From: Streptomyces griseoloalbus | GTDB taxonomy: Bacteria; Actinomycetota; Actinomycetes; Streptomycetales; Streptomycetaceae | Reading direction: 5' to 3' | Assembly: GCA_014650015.1 (NCBI GenBank) | Contig: BMUD01000013.1 | Location: 173,660-237,659, forward strand | DNA: 64,000 bases | Shown here: positions 35,205-44,879 of the stretch, piece by piece | Layout of the letters: the number at the start of each line of letters is the position of its first letter | Numbering within the stretch: the stretch's first letter is position 1 | The notes under the pieces: generated by a model | What the model was told of the DNA's origin: nothing | Seen by the model: the letters and a program-made list of their open reading frames with translations, nothing else | Databases searched by the model: none | Program-made: the position numbers and the translations under genes

Positions 35205-35822
35205 TCAGAGGGGACGCAGTGCCGGCTCCTTCTGCACGGCTCCGAGCAGCCGGTCCAGCGCCATCTCCACATCTTCCTTCCAGGAGAGTGTCGTCCTCAG
35301 CTCCAGCCTCAGCCGGGGGTATGTGGGGTGCTGTCGGACAGTCTTGAATCCCACAGCCAACAGGTGGTCAGCGGGCAGGACGCAGGCCGGTTCCTTCCAG
35401 CGGGCGTCGCCGAAGGCCTCGATCGCTTTGAAGCCCCGGCGCAGCAGATCCTTCGCCACCGTCTGCACCATCACCCGACCCAGCCCTTGGCCCTGGTACC
35501 CCGGCATGATGAACGCGGTAATCAGCTGCACCGCGTCGGGCGACACGGGGCTCGTGGGAAACGCCGTGGAGCGCGGCACATAGGCGGGTGGAGCGTAGAG
35601 GACGAAGCCCACGGGGACGTCATCGACATAGACGACTCTGCCGCAGGAGCCCCAGTCCAAAAGAACGGCTGAGATCCACGACTCCTTCTCGAGCGCGGCG
35701 GTGCCCGCCCTTACTGCTGCCTCGCCGCTGACGGGGTCGAGCTCCCAGAAGATGCACGAGCGACAGCGCTGGGGGAGATCCTGAAGGTTGTCCAGCGTGA
35801 GCGGTACGAGCCTACGGCCCAT
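35205..35822 (-). CDS. GNAT-family N-acetyltransferase
   Basis: This 205-residue GNAT protein has the acetyl-CoA loop in FIMPGYQGQGLGRVMVQTV (about 107-125), followed by KDLLRRGFKAIEAFGD. The ATG follows GAGGAA. It lies between trxA and parB in streptomycetes. This is the place where mycobacteria carry a cwlM-type gene next to a GNAT gene. Its acceptor is unknown. Confidence 0.88.
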   Translation of the reverse strand: MGRRLVPLTLDNLQDLPQRCRSCIFWELDPVSGEAAVRAGTAALEKESWISAVLLDWGSCGRVVYVDDVPVGFVLYAPPAYVPRSTAFPTSPVSPDAVQLITAFIMPGYQGQGLGRVMVQTVAKDLLRRGFKAIEAFGDARWKEPACVLPADHLLAVGFKTVRQHPTYPRLRLELRTTLSWKEDVEMALDRLLGAVQKEPALRPL

Positions 35823-35968
35823 GAAGGCTGTTCCTCGCTTCCTACGCCCGATGCCTCACGGGCGGCTGTCAGAGTGCTCCGTTCCCTGAGCAGGCTGCCG
35901 ATGAAGCCGCTGACGGCGCCCACCCCCAGCCCTGCGCTCACCAGTCCGGTGCGGCTCGTCATTCGCAT
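35711..35968 (-). CDS. possible small membrane protein overlapping the GNAT start
   Basis: An open frame of up to 85 codons begins with two ATGs (35968 and 35962) preceded by AGGGG. It starts TSRTGLVSAGLGVGAVSGFI, then LLRERSTLTAAREAS, which looks like a short hydrophobic anchor with a charged tail. The 3' third overlaps the GNAT start by 112 bases in another frame and is unlikely to be constrained. No homologue is recognised. It could be noise. Confidence 0.3.
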   Translation of the reverse strand: MRMTSRTGLVSAGLGVGAVSGFIGSLLRERSTLTAAREASGVGSEEQPSWAVGSYRSRWTTFRISPSAVARASSGSSTPSAARQQ

Positions 35969-36132
35969 AGCCCCTGCCTTGCTCTCAGAGGTAGTGCCGG
36001 GTGGATGCGCCACATGTGAACGCATCGTATCCATGAAGCGATTCCATCGATACCGCCAAAAAGCAAAGGGCGGACCGTTTTCCGGTACACACCGGACACG
36101 GTCCGCCCTGCTCGGCTGCATCAGCCGACGGC

Positions 36133-37233
36133 TCAGGACTCGGCCTCTTCGGCGTCGTCGTCCACCAGACTCTTCTGCAGAACGGGTCCCTCACCCGGAG
36201 CGAGGGTGCCGAGAATGCGCTCCAGGTCCTCCATGGAGGCGAACTCGACGGTGATCTTGCCCTTCTTCTGTCCCAAGTCGACCTTCACCCGCGTCTCGAA
36301 GCGGTCCGAGAGGCGCGTCGCCAGATCCGTCAATGCCGGGGAAACAAGAGCACCGGCCCGCGGTCCCTTGGAGCGCTGAGCCTTCTGGGGCCGTGAGCCC
36401 ATCAGGGTCACGATCTCCTCGACAGCTCGCACCGAGAGGCCCTCGGCCACGATCCGGTGGGCCAGCCGGTCCTGCTCCTCGGAGTCCTCGACGGACAGCA
36501 ACGCACGGGCATGGCCTGCGGACAGCACACCGGCGGCGACCCGGCGCTGGACGGTCGGCGAGAGCTTCAGCAGACGGAGCGTATTGGACACCTGCGGGCG
36601 GGACCTGCCGATGCGGTCCGCCAGCTGGTCGTGCGTGCAGTTGAAGTCCTTCAACAACTGGTCGTAAGCGGCGGCCTCTTCCAGCGGGTTCAGCTGGGCA
36701 CGGTGCAGGTTCTCCAGCAGTGCGTCCAGGAGGAGTTTCTCGTCGTCCGTGGCCCGCACGATCGCCGGGATGGCCTCGAGTCCCGCCTCATGGCAGGCTC
36801 GCCAGCGGCGCTCGCCCATGATGAGTTCATAGCGCGCGGGTCCCACCTGCCGTACGACGACTGGCTGAAGGAGACCCACCTCCTTGATGGAGGTGATGAG
36901 CTCGGACAGCGCGTCCTCGTCAAAGACCTCACGGGGCTGCCGGGGGTTCGGCGTGATGGCATCAAGGGGGATTTCAGCGAAGTGAGCGCCCATGGGGGGC
37001 GCGGGCATCGCCGCAGCCCCCATCGCCGAGGGCTCCTCTGTTTCACGTGAAACAGAGGGCAGCGTGGCCACCTTCGCGGCAGCCACCCCACGCTCGTTCG
37101 GCAGCAACGGAACCGCCGCAGGGGACGTGGAAGCCGTGCCTCCCACCGCGGTCGGCGGCACCGTTTTCTCTGTCGGGGCAGCAGGGATCAGTGCACCGAG
37201 ACCACGGCCCAGCCCCCTCCGTCGATCGCTCAC
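36133..37233 (-). CDS. parB: chromosome-partitioning protein ParB
   Basis: This 366-residue CTP-dependent clamp loads at parS and spreads to form the origin nucleoprotein complex. The N-terminal ParB/Srx domain includes [20 protein letters not shown] and the [13 protein letters not shown] motif (CTP binding). The parS-binding HTH has [22 protein letters not shown]-terminal dimer domain follows. The GTG start overlaps the parA stop (GTGA). A perfect parS lies inside the gene and encodes VSRET. The ten parS sites in this window are its targets. Confidence 0.96.
   Translation of the reverse strand: MSDRRRGLGRGLGALIPAAPTEKTVPPTAVGGTASTSPAAVPLLPNERGVAAAKVATLPSVSRETEEPSAMGAAAMPAPPMGAHFAEIPLDAITPNPRQPREVFDEDALSELITSIKEVGLLQPVVVRQVGPARYELIMGERRWRACHEAGLEAIPAIVRATDDEKLLLDALLENLHRAQLNPLEEAAAYDQLLKDFNCTHDQLADRIGRSRPQVSNTLRLLKLSPTVQRRVAAGVLSAGHARALLSVEDSEEQDRLAHRIVAEGLSVRAVEEIVTLMGSRPQKAQRSKGPRAGALVSPALTDLATRLSDRFETRVKVDLGQKKGKITVEFASMEDLERILGTLAPGEGPVLQKSLVDDDAEEAES
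37040..37053. other. parS site inside parB
   Basis: A perfect GTTTCACGTGAAAC lies near the 5' end of the parB coding region, in the poorly conserved N-terminal segment, and is read there as VSRET. Confidence 0.9.
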
Positions 37234-38306
37234 TGGACGCCCTCCACCATGGTCGGATCATTCTTCTGTGCGCCGATGTGCGCCTGCGATGCGTCGTAGC
37301 TGACGCCGACGCCTCTCAGCGCAATCTCTCGTGCCGCCTCGAGATAGGAGAGGGCACCGCTCGATCCAGGATCGTAAGTCAGCACCGTCTGCCCATAGCT
37401 CGGCGCCTCCGAGATACGGACCGAGCGGGGAATGCTCGTCCGGAGTACCTCTTCGCCGAAGTGGGTGCGCACCTCGTCCGCGACCTGTGACGCGAGCCGC
37501 GTCCGGCCGTCGTACATGGTGAGCAGGATCGTCGATACATGCAAGGCGGGGTTGAGGTGGCCTCGCACCAGGTCGACGTTGCGCAGTAGCTGTCCCAGTC
37601 CCTCCAGCGCGTAATACTCGCACTGGATCGGGATCAGAACCTCCTGGCCGGCCACCAAGGCGTTGACCGTCAGCAGGCCGAGCGAGGGCGGGCAGTCGAT
37701 CAGGATGTAATCCAACGGCTGCTCGTAAGCCTGGATCGCCCGCTGCAGTCGGCTTTCCCGCGCCACCAGGGACACGAGCTCGATCTCCGCACCGGCGAGG
37801 TCGATGGTGGCGGGTGCGCAGAAGAGTCCCTCGACGTCGGGGACCGGCTGGACCACCTCGGCCAGCGGCCTGCTCTCCACCAGCACGTCATAGATGGAGG
37901 GAACTTCGGCATGATGATCGATACCCAGGGCCGTGGACGCATTGCCCTGGGGATCGAGGTCGATCACCAGGACACGGGCACCGTGCAGAGCCAGGGACGC
38001 GGCAAGGTTGACGGTGGTCGTCGTCTTGCCGACGCCGCCCTTCTGGTTGGCGACCACGATGACGCGGGTCTGCTCGGGCCGCGGCAGGCCCTCACCGGCT
38101 CGCCCTAGAGCCTCCACCGCCAGTTGGGCAGCACGACCGATGGGAGTGTCGTCCATCGGAGGTGGTGTTTCACGTGAAACATCCGCCCCCGTCGATTCGG
38201 TACGGGGACCGGGGACCGGATCGGTCATCGGTCCCGCGATGTTGGCGTCGGACCGCAAGGATTCACTCTCCTCGACTTCAGGCTCGCAATGAACAGAGCC
38301 TCCCAT
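37230..38306 (-). CDS. parA: chromosome-partitioning ATPase ParA
   Basis: This Walker-type ATPase assembles in aerial hyphae and positions ParB-origin complexes. The deviant Walker A is [18 protein letters not shown], and [13 protein letters not shown] and [14 protein letters not shown] follow. The start is uncertain. The ATG at 38306 gives 358 residues with a variable N-terminus of about 80 residues. The open frame continues upstream to 38540, and an ATG at 38159 would leave only the core. A parS site falls in the N-terminal region (VSRET). It is coupled to parB by a 4-base overlap. Confidence 0.92.
   Translation of the reverse strand: MGGSVHCEPEVEESESLRSDANIAGPMTDPVPGPRTESTGADVSRETPPPMDDTPIGRAAQLAVEALGRAGEGLPRPEQTRVIVVANQKGGVGKTTTTVNLAASLALHGARVLVIDLDPQGNASTALGIDHHAEVPSIYDVLVESRPLAEVVQPVPDVEGLFCAPATIDLAGAEIELVSLVARESRLQRAIQAYEQPLDYILIDCPPSLGLLTVNALVAGQEVLIPIQCEYYALEGLGQLLRNVDLVRGHLNPALHVSTILLTMYDGRTRLASQVADEVRTHFGEEVLRTSIPRSVRISEAPSYGQTVLTYDPGSSGALSYLEAAREIALRGVGVSYDASQAHIGAQKNDPTMVEGVQ
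38167..38180. other. parS site in the 5' part of parA
   Basis: A perfect GTTTCACGTGAAAC lies just upstream of the conserved ParA core, read as VSRET if the longer start is used. Confidence 0.9.
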
Positions 38307-38500
38307 GCCTTCGGGGTCGTGAACCAGTGAGGCCTGACGTTCTGTGGAGAAATCCACCTCTGTGGACAACTCCGTGCCCCCTGAGGAGGCCGGTGTCTCG
38401 TCGGGAACAGGAGCCCCTCCGAGCGAACCAAGAGGCTTCCGGTCACGGGGTTCGGCCGCAGCGCGGCCCCGACTGATGATGCCGTGCAGCAGTGAGCGAC

Positions 38501-38514
38501 GTTTCACGTGAAAC
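38501..38514. other. parS site upstream of parA
   Basis: A perfect GTTTCACGTGAAAC lies about 200 bases upstream of the chosen parA start. This is the region expected to contain the parAB promoters, so ParB could also affect its own expression. It is the parS nearest oriC in this window. Confidence 0.88.
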
Positions 38515-38650
38515 ACGATGCACAGCAGCCGAGGCGGCACTGCCGCGACACTCCGACATGCATGGGTTTGGCAGCTTGTGTGGAGTACGTCTGGCCCTCA
38601 GGACAGACCCTGCTCCATCGGACTGCGTACTCTCGGACCAGGATCGCCCA

Positions 38651-39370
38651 CTATCCGCGTCGGCGCCGAGCCCGTCCCGTACGTGCGGCCTTCGAGCGCT
38701 TCGCCGCGAACCGCACACCTCCCGGGCTCTCTCCGACCTCGACCCGCACCACCGTGGACATCGGGTCCACGACACCGTCGCCCACATGCACGATCGACGT
38801 CGCCACGGCTCCGAGCTTGCTCAACGCCGTGCCCGCGCTCTTCAGCTCCTCCTCGGCGGTGTCGCCCTTGAGCGCAAGCATCTCCCCGTACGGCCGCAGG
38901 AGAGGAATGCCCCACGTGGCGAGACGGTCGAGCGGTGCCACGGCGCGCGCGGTCACCACATGCACCGGAGGCAGCTTCCCCATGACCTCCTCGGCACGGC
39001 CACGCACGACCGTCACGTGGTCCAGGCCGAGCAGCTCCACGACCTCGGTCAGGAAGTTGGTGCGCCGAAGCAGCGGCTCCAACAGTGTGATCTTGAGGTC
39101 CTCTCGAACCAGCGCCAGGGGAATGCCCGGCAGACCAGCGCCCGAACCGACATCGCACACCGTCACGCCCTCCGGAACGACCTCGGAGAGCACCGCACAG
39201 TTCAGCAGATGCCGCTCCCACAGGCGGGGCACCTCACGCGGACCGATCAGACCGCGCTGCACTCCCGCCTCGGCGAGCAGTTCCGCGTACCGGACCGCGT
39301 CGTCGAAGCGATCACCGAACACCTCGCGGGCCTGCTCGGGCGCGGGGGGAAGCTCCGCTGCCTCCGTCAC
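38651..39370 (-). CDS. rsmG: 16S rRNA (guanine-N7) methyltransferase RsmG (GidB)
   Basis: This 239-residue SAM-dependent enzyme methylates G527 of 16S rRNA; its loss gives low-level streptomycin resistance. The SAM motif is VCDVGSGAGLPGIPLAL (about 90-106), and RDxVxRGRAEEV-like sequence (VTVVRGRAEEVMGKLPPVHV) follows. The GTG start follows GTCCCAC without a strong ribosome site. A terminator separates it from khpB upstream. parA follows downstream. Confidence 0.94.
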   Translation of the reverse strand: MTEAAELPPAPEQAREVFGDRFDDAVRYAELLAEAGVQRGLIGPREVPRLWERHLLNCAVLSEVVPEGVTVCDVGSGAGLPGIPLALVREDLKITLLEPLLRRTNFLTEVVELLGLDHVTVVRGRAEEVMGKLPPVHVVTARAVAPLDRLATWGIPLLRPYGEMLALKGDTAEEELKSAGTALSKLGAVATSIVHVGDGVVDPMSTVVRVEVGESPGGVRFAAKRSKAARTGRARRRRG

Positions 39371-39444
39371 GTGGGACCGTCCTTCCGTACCGTGCCGACA
39401 CGGGATGCCGACACCAGAACCAGAACTATCAGGCTGACAAAGTT

Positions 39445-39473
39445 CGGCCCCGTCTGCGCAACAGACGGGGCCG
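39445..39473 (-). terminator. terminator of the rpmH-rnpA-yidD-yidC-khpB block
   Basis: A perfect 12-bp stem (CGGCCCCGTCTG and complement) with a 5-base CGCAA loop lies 18 bases after the khpB stop. Confidence 0.8.
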
Positions 39474-39490
39474 GTGGAACGTAGAGCCGA

Positions 39491-40003
39491 TCAGGCGGGA
39501 AGCACGACGACGAAGCGCTGCGGCTCCTCGCCCTCGGACTCGCTGCGCAAGCCGGCAGCCTTGACCGCGTCGTGCACGACCTTGCGCTCGAACGGCGTCA
39601 TCGGGTCGAGGTTCACGGGCTTGCCGCTGCTCTTGGCCTCAGCGGCGGCCTTCGCACCCAGCTCGGACAGCTCGGTCCGCTTCTGGGCGCGGTATTCGGC
39701 GATGTCGAGCATCAGCCGGCTGCGGTCCCCGGTCTCCCGGTGCACGGCCAGCCTCGTGAGCTCCTGGAGCGCCTCCAGCACCTCACCGTCACGGCCGACC
39801 AGCTTCTGCAGGTCACGGCCGCCCGTGTCGCTGATGATCGAGACGGAGGCGCGGTCGGCCTCGACGTCCATGTCGATGTCACCGTCGAGGTCGGCGATGT
39901 CGAGCAGACCCTCCAGATAGTCCGCCGCGATCTCGCCCTCCTGCTCCAGGCGGGTCAGGGTGTCTGCGCCCTCGGCAGCGGCGGCGGTGGTGCCTTCCGT
40001 CAC
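39491..40003 (-). CDS. khpB: KH/R3H RNA-binding protein KhpB (Jag)
   Basis: This 170-residue protein has a KH-like domain (about 55-105, with VGRDGEVLEALQELTRLA) and a C-terminal R3H domain (about 110-165, ending in the MTPFERKVVHDAVKA segment). The N-terminal Jag domain of Firmicutes is absent. It probably acts as an RNA chaperone with KhpA. It is 15 bases downstream of yidC, as in most bacteria. The GTG start has AAGGAG upstream. Confidence 0.92.
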   Translation of the reverse strand: MTEGTTAAAAEGADTLTRLEQEGEIAADYLEGLLDIADLDGDIDMDVEADRASVSIISDTGGRDLQKLVGRDGEVLEALQELTRLAVHRETGDRSRLMLDIAEYRAQKRTELSELGAKAAAEAKSSGKPVNLDPMTPFERKVVHDAVKAAGLRSESEGEEPQRFVVVLPA

Positions 40004-40018
40004 GGGATGGACTCCTTC

Positions 40019-41296
40019 TTACTTCTTGGACGGGGACTTGGGCCGCTGCGGGCCCTTGCGCTGTCCGGACTGGGCCTTGCTGCGGGTGCTGCCGGCGGGC
40101 TTGGCGTTGCCCTTCTTGGCAGCGGCAGCGGGCTTGGTGTCGTCCTCAGGCTCGTCGGACTTGGTCAGCGAGGTGGGCTCCCCTGCGGCCTTGGCCGTAC
40201 CGGACTGGCGCTGGGACTTGCTCTGCCGCTTGGGCTGCTGACGCTTGGGAGCGGATGCCCCGGTGGTGGTCGGCGTGCCGTCCTCGGCCTGCGCGGCGAC
40301 GGTGCTCTCGCTCTTGATCACCATGCCGTCGGTCTGAGCCGCGAGTCCCGCCTTGCTCAGGCCGTTGATGAACTTGCGCTCGTACTCGTTGCGGTCCCGT
40401 CCCTTGGCGACGATCGCCTTGACGATGGCGCGCTCACGACGGTTGCGGGTCTTGCCGTGCCGGGTGACGTGCTTGGAGAGGCGCTCCAGGTACGCGGCCT
40501 GGGCCTTGGAACCCGGCGTGGGGTTGTTGTGGATGACGTACATCTGCTGGCCCATGGTCCACACGTTGGTGGTCAGCCAGTAGACGAGGACACCGACCGG
40601 GAAGTTGATACCGAACACGGCGAAGATGACGGGGAAGACGTACATCAGCATCTTCTGCTGCTGCATGAACGGCGTCTTCACCGTGGTGTCGACGTTCTTC
40701 GTCATGAGCTGGCGCTGCGTGTAGAACTGCGACAGCGACATCAGGACGATCATGATCGCCGTGACGACGCGGACATCGGTCAGCGAGGAATTGAGCGCCT
40801 CGACCTTGTCCGCGCTGTCCGTGAACTTCGCCGCGAGCGGGGCACCGAAGATGTGCGCCTTCTGCGCGCTTTCCAGCAGCCGGTCGTTGATCACACCGAT
40901 GGTGTCGTTCGACGCGATGCTGTTGAGCACGTGGTAGAGGGCGAAGAAGAACGGCGACTGCGCCAGGATGGGAAGGCACGAGGAAAGCGGGTTGGTACCC
41001 GTCTCCTTGTACAGCTTCATCATCTCTTCGGACTGGCGCTGCCGGTCGTTCTTGTAGCGCTCCTGGATCTTCTTCATCTCCGGCTGGAGCGTCTGCATCG
41101 CGCGCGTCGCCTTGATCTGCTTCACGAAGAGCGGGATCAGGCAGATACGGATCAGGATCACCAGGGACACGATGGACAGGCCCCAGGCCCATCCGGTGTC
41201 AGGGCCGAAGAGGGCGCCGTACACGCTGTGGAACTGGACGATGACCCAGGAGACAGGTGTCGTGATGAAGCTGAAGAGGCTGGCAATCGTGTCCAC
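40019..41296 (-). CDS. yidC: membrane protein insertase YidC
   Basis: This 425-residue Oxa1/YidC-family insertase places proteins into the cytoplasmic membrane with or without SecYEG. It has about five membrane segments. The conserved hydrophilic-groove arginine lies in the [18 protein letters not shown] region. The sequence [19 protein letters not shown] (about 72-92) forms the cytoplasmic hairpin. A basic, Ala/Gly/Lys-rich cytoplasmic tail (about 330-425) may contact ribosomes. The GTG start is 3 bases after the yidD stop, and AAGGAGC lies within yidD. Confidence 0.95.
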   Translation of the reverse strand: MDTIASLFSFITTPVSWVIVQFHSVYGALFGPDTGWAWGLSIVSLVILIRICLIPLFVKQIKATRAMQTLQPEMKKIQERYKNDRQRQSEEMMKLYKETGTNPLSSCLPILAQSPFFFALYHVLNSIASNDTIGVINDRLLESAQKAHIFGAPLAAKFTDSADKVEALNSSLTDVRVVTAIMIVLMSLSQFYTQRQLMTKNVDTTVKTPFMQQQKMLMYVFPVIFAVFGINFPVGVLVYWLTTNVWTMGQQMYVIHNNPTPGSKAQAAYLERLSKHVTRHGKTRNRRERAIVKAIVAKGRDRNEYERKFINGLSKAGLAAQTDGMVIKSESTVAAQAEDGTPTTTGASAPKRQQPKRQSKSQRQSGTAKAAGEPTSLTKSDEPEDDTKPAAAAKKGNAKPAGSTRSKAQSGQRKGPQRPKSPSKK

Positions 41297-41299
41297 TAA

Positions 41300-41674
41300 T
41301 CATGCTCCTTGGGCATGGGGCGAGGTCTCTGCGGCCGGGCTCGAAGGACTCGTCGGACTTGTGGGAGGAGTCTGTCCTTCGGTGGCCGGTTCGGCGGCAA
41401 TGGTCCCGCCCTTGCGTGCACGCCAGGCGTTACGCAGCATTTCGTGCCACCGGGGACGCTTACGCGGCGGGACATGGTCCACACCGCCCAGCGACCACGG
41501 ATTGCACCGCAGGATGCGCCAGGCCGTGAGTGCTGTGCCCTTGACGGCACCGTGCCGGTCGATGGCCGTGTAGCCGTAGTGGGAGCACGACGGGTAGTAC
41601 TTGCACACCGGCCCCAGCAGTGGACTGATCGTCCACTGGTAGAGCTTGATCAGAGCCAGCAGCGGGTACTTCAT
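41300..41674 (-). CDS. yidD: membrane protein insertion efficiency factor YidD
   Basis: This 124-residue protein has the YidD core with [20 protein letters not shown] (about 12-31) and a conserved [18 protein letters not shown]. It is amphipathic and membrane-associated, and it supports YidC insertion. It overlaps rnpA by 4 bases (ATGA) and is tightly followed by yidC. The Pro/Ser/Thr-rich C-terminal tail is not conserved. Confidence 0.93.
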   Translation of the reverse strand: MKYPLLALIKLYQWTISPLLGPVCKYYPSCSHYGYTAIDRHGAVKGTALTAWRILRCNPWSLGGVDHVPPRKRPRWHEMLRNAWRARKGGTIAAEPATEGQTPPTSPTSPSSPAAETSPHAQGA

Positions 41675-42042
41675 CGCGCGCCCCCTCCCAGGAGCCGCTG
41701 CAGGGCGGCGTCCAGGTCTCGGGCCAGCTGTACATGGTCGGCGTCGCCCGCTCCGGGCAGCGCTCGTACGACTACCAGGCTACCGGGGGGCAGCTGGTCG
41801 ACTCGCTCGCGCATCAGATGGCGAAGCCTGCGCTTCACCTTGTTGCGCACCACCGCGCCTCCCACGGCCTTGCTCACGACGAAACCCGCACGCGACGGGG
41901 GAGCGCTCTCCCCAGGCGCATGCGGGTCCGTGGCACCGCTTCGAAGGTGGACGACGAGATGCTGGCGCCCGGCCCGGCGCCCTCGTCGTACCGCGGTCGC
42001 GAAATCCTCGCGCCGCCTCAGCCGGTTCTCGGTGGGCAGCAC
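41671..42042 (-). CDS. rnpA: ribonuclease P protein component
   Basis: This 123-residue basic protein of RNase P helps the catalytic RNA remove tRNA 5' leaders. It has [16 protein letters not shown] at the start and the signature [16 protein letters not shown] (about 76-91). The GTG start lies 22 bases after rpmH. It is part of the strongly conserved rpmH-rnpA-yidD-yidC block divergent from dnaA. Confidence 0.95.
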   Translation of the reverse strand: MLPTENRLRRREDFATAVRRGRRAGRQHLVVHLRSGATDPHAPGESAPPSRAGFVVSKAVGGAVVRNKVKRRLRHLMRERVDQLPPGSLVVVRALPGAGDADHVQLARDLDAALQRLLGGGAR

Positions 42043-42063
42043 GACGTCATGACCTGACCGGTA

Positions 42064-42201
42064 TCAGGCGGACAGACGGGCGCGACCCTTGCTACGGCGG
42101 GACGCGAGAATCGCGCGGCCGGCACGGGTGCGCATACGCAGCCGGAAGCCGTGGGTCTTGGCGCGACGACGGTTGTTCGGCTGGAAGGTGCGCTTGCTCA
42201 C
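42064..42201 (-). CDS. rpmH: 50S ribosomal protein bL34
   Basis: This 45-residue, very basic protein begins [18 protein letters not shown] after the GTG initiator and ends KGRARLSA. All family-conserved positions are visible. It is the first gene of the minus-strand block next to dnaA. The 374-base gap to dnaA (42202-42575) carries both divergent promoters. Confidence 0.97.
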   Translation of the reverse strand: MSKRTFQPNNRRRAKTHGFRLRMRTRAGRAILASRRSKGRARLSA

Positions 42202-42418
42202 TCGGGGGCTCCAGAAGAAATCGGTGTTTGCGGGGTGCCGTCCTGGCTGTCACCGTGCGCCCACGAGTAGCTCGCGTTACGCCCCAGTGCACCGCTGACC
42301 GATCACCTTGCGCGATCTGTGCCCATCGGAGGCAGGCGGCAGCAGCCATCGACAACTCGACCTGGTTACGGTACGCGCGGCTGCGCCATTCGGTCAAACC
42401 AGCGGTCGCCGGGAGACC

Positions 42419-42473
42419 TTGTCCACAGCCTGGGGACAACGACTTGAACCGTACCGGCCGCCCTGACTACCGT
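42419..42473 (+). promoter_or_regulatory. dnaA promoter with two DnaA boxes
   Basis: A perfect box TTGTCCACA (42419-42427) and an inverted one-mismatch box TGGGGACAA (42431-42439) are 3 bases apart. Just downstream are -35 TTGAAC (42444-42449) and -10 TACCGT (42468-42473) with an 18-base spacer. This agrees with the known autoregulated dnaA promoter of Streptomyces lividans and coelicolor. Confidence 0.75.
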
Positions 42474-42575
42474 GACTGGACTCCGATTCGTTCCCTTGAC
42501 CCTCCACCACCCGATCTACATCCCGACCCGTCCTTCGCATCACACGATCGAGGGACCTGTGAGAGAGCGTGCCCT

Positions 42576-44558
42576 GTGGCTGACGTACCTGCCGATCTTG
42601 CCGCAGTGTGGCCACGCGTATTGGAGCAGCTACTCGGAGAGGGCCGCGGTCAGGGGGTCGAGGGCAAGGACGAACACTGGATCCGGCGCTGCCAGCCGCT
42701 GGCCCTGGTCGCCGACACCGCCCTGCTCGCCGTGCCGAACGAGTTCGCGAAGGGTGTGCTCGAGGGCCGCCTCGCCCCCGTGGTCAGCGAGAGCCTGAGC
42801 CGTGAGTGCGGCCGTCCGATCCGGATCGCGATCACCGTCGACGACACCGTCGGCGAGCCCGCGGCCCCACCGGCACCCCGGCCCCAGCCGCGTTACGAGG
42901 AGCCGGAGCTTCCGGCCGTCCGCCAGGACCGCCCCGGCCGCTCGGACCACCTCGAGCAGCAGGACAGGCAGGGCCGGCACGAACGGCAGGACAGGCCGGA
43001 GCGGCCGGAGCGCGACGCCTACGAGGGGTACGACGGCTACGGCCGTCGCCGCGCCGATCAGCAGCCGGGTCCGGGCGGCGACCAGCTCCCCACGGCCCGT
43101 CCCGCCTACCCGTCGGAGTACCAGCGCCCGGAGCCCGGTGCCTGGCCGCGGCCGGCGCAGGACGACTACGGCTGGCAGCAGCAGCGCCTCGGCTTCCCGG
43201 AGCGGGACCCGTACGCCTCACCGTCGCAGGACGCCTACGGCTCGCAGAACTCGTACGGCGCCCAGGACGGCTACGGCGGTGCACCCTCGCAGGACTACCG
43301 CCCGCAGCCGATGGAGCGACCGCACTACGACCAGCAGCGCTCCGACTACGACACCTCACGGGGCGACTACGACCAGCGCGAGCCCAGGCGCCGCGAGCTG
43401 CCCGAACCGCCGTCAGGCTCCGGGCACGTCCACCGCGGCGGCCCGGTGGGCCCGAACCTGCCCACCAGCGGCGCGCCCGGCCCGCTGGCCGCGCAGCCCG
43501 CGCCGGCGACCGGCCCCGGTGAACCCACCGCGCGGCTGAACCCGAAGTACCTCTTCGACACCTTCGTCATCGGTGCGTCCAACCGCTTCGCGCACGCGGC
43601 CGCGGTCGCCGTCGCCGAGGCGCCGGCCAAGGCGTACAACCCCCTGTTCATCTACGGGGAGTCCGGACTCGGCAAGACGCACCTGCTGCACGCGATCGGA
43701 CACTACGCACGGAGCCTCTACCCCGGCACCCGCGTGCGGTACGTGAGCTCGGAGGAGTTCACCAACGAGTTCATCAACTCCATCCGCGACGGCAAGGGCG
43801 ACAGCTTCCGCAAGCGGTACCGCGAGATGGACATCCTGCTCGTCGACGACATCCAGTTCCTGGCGGACAAGGAGTCGACGCAGGAGGAGTTCTTCCACAC
43901 CTTCAACACGCTCCACAACGCCAACAAGCAGATCGTGCTCTCCAGCGACCGGCCGCCCAAGCAGCTGGTCACGCTGGAGGACCGACTGCGGAACCGTTTC
44001 GAGTGGGGCCTGATCACCGACGTCCAGCCGCCGGAGCTGGAGACGCGCATCGCGATCCTGCGCAAGAAGGCGGTCCAGGAACAGCTCAACGCCCCGCCGG
44101 AGGTACTGGAGTTCATCGCCTCCCGGATCTCGCGCAACATCCGTGAGCTGGAGGGCGCGCTGATCCGGGTGACGGCGTTCGCCTCGCTCAACCGGCAGCC
44201 GGTGGACCTGGGGCTGACGGAGATCGTCCTGAAGGATCTGATGCCCGGGGGCGACGACTCGGCCCCGGAGATCACCTCGACGGCCATCATGAGCGCGACC
44301 GCCGACTACTTCGGGCTCACGGTCGAGGATCTGTGCGGCACCTCGCGCGGACGCGCGCTGGTGACGGCGCGGCAGATCGCCATGTACCTGTGCCGGGAGC
44401 TGACGGACCTGTCACTGCCGAAGATCGGCGCGCTGTTCGGCGGACGCGACCACACGACGGTGATGCACGCGGACCGGAAGATCCGCAATCTGATGGCCGA
44501 ACGGCGCTCCATCTACAACCAGGTCACCGAGCTCACCAACCGCATCAAGGCCGGCTGA
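42576..44558 (+). CDS. dnaA: chromosomal replication initiator DnaA
   Basis: This is a 660-residue initiator. Domain I (1-88) is followed by an unusually long acidic, Pro/Gln/Tyr/Arg-rich domain II (about 90-320), typical of Streptomyces DnaA. The AAA+ core has Walker A GESGLGKT (361-368) and Walker [10 protein letters not shown]. Domain IV has [19 protein letters not shown] and [15 protein letters not shown], the DNA-binding signature. The GTG start has GAGAG upstream. It binds the DnaA boxes of oriC directly downstream and its own promoter. Confidence 0.98.
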   Translation: MADVPADLAAVWPRVLEQLLGEGRGQGVEGKDEHWIRRCQPLALVADTALLAVPNEFAKGVLEGRLAPVVSESLSRECGRPIRIAITVDDTVGEPAAPPAPRPQPRYEEPELPAVRQDRPGRSDHLEQQDRQGRHERQDRPERPERDAYEGYDGYGRRRADQQPGPGGDQLPTARPAYPSEYQRPEPGAWPRPAQDDYGWQQQRLGFPERDPYASPSQDAYGSQNSYGAQDGYGGAPSQDYRPQPMERPHYDQQRSDYDTSRGDYDQREPRRRELPEPPSGSGHVHRGGPVGPNLPTSGAPGPLAAQPAPATGPGEPTARLNPKYLFDTFVIGASNRFAHAAAVAVAEAPAKAYNPLFIYGESGLGKTHLLHAIGHYARSLYPGTRVRYVSSEEFTNEFINSIRDGKGDSFRKRYREMDILLVDDIQFLADKESTQEEFFHTFNTLHNANKQIVLSSDRPPKQLVTLEDRLRNRFEWGLITDVQPPELETRIAILRKKAVQEQLNAPPEVLEFIASRISRNIRELEGALIRVTAFASLNRQPVDLGLTEIVLKDLMPGGDDSAPEITSTAIMSATADYFGLTVEDLCGTSRGRALVTARQIAMYLCRELTDLSLPKIGALFGGRDHTTVMHADRKIRNLMAERRSIYNQVTELTNRIKAG

Positions 44559-44580
44559 GGGCCCACCGACCTCGTTGTCG

Positions 44581-44612
44581 AGGGCGCCTCCGGATCGTTC
44601 CGGGGGCGCCCT
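44581..44612 (+). terminator. dnaA terminator
   Basis: A GC-rich hairpin (AGGGCGCC..CCGG against CCGG..GGCGCCCT) begins 23 bases after the dnaA stop and is followed by CTTCTT. Confidence 0.75.
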
Positions 44613-44879
44613 TCTTCGTGCTCCCGCCCGCTCCCGGCGCCTCCCGCCCGCTCCCGGCGGGCTGATTCCTCAGCCCGCCGACCGCCTCCACGGCCCGCCG
44701 ACCGCGTCCACCCCGTCGGTTGCCTTCCCGGCCCGCACCCGGCATCCACGGCCCGCCACCGGGCCGCCCGGCCCGCCGCGCCGCCGTCCGTCGCAGCGCG
44801 TCACACCCGACCGCGGTCCCCTCGCCGCCCGCGGACGTCCGCCGCCGTCCACCGCGCCACTCTCCGCTGTTCGATTTCG

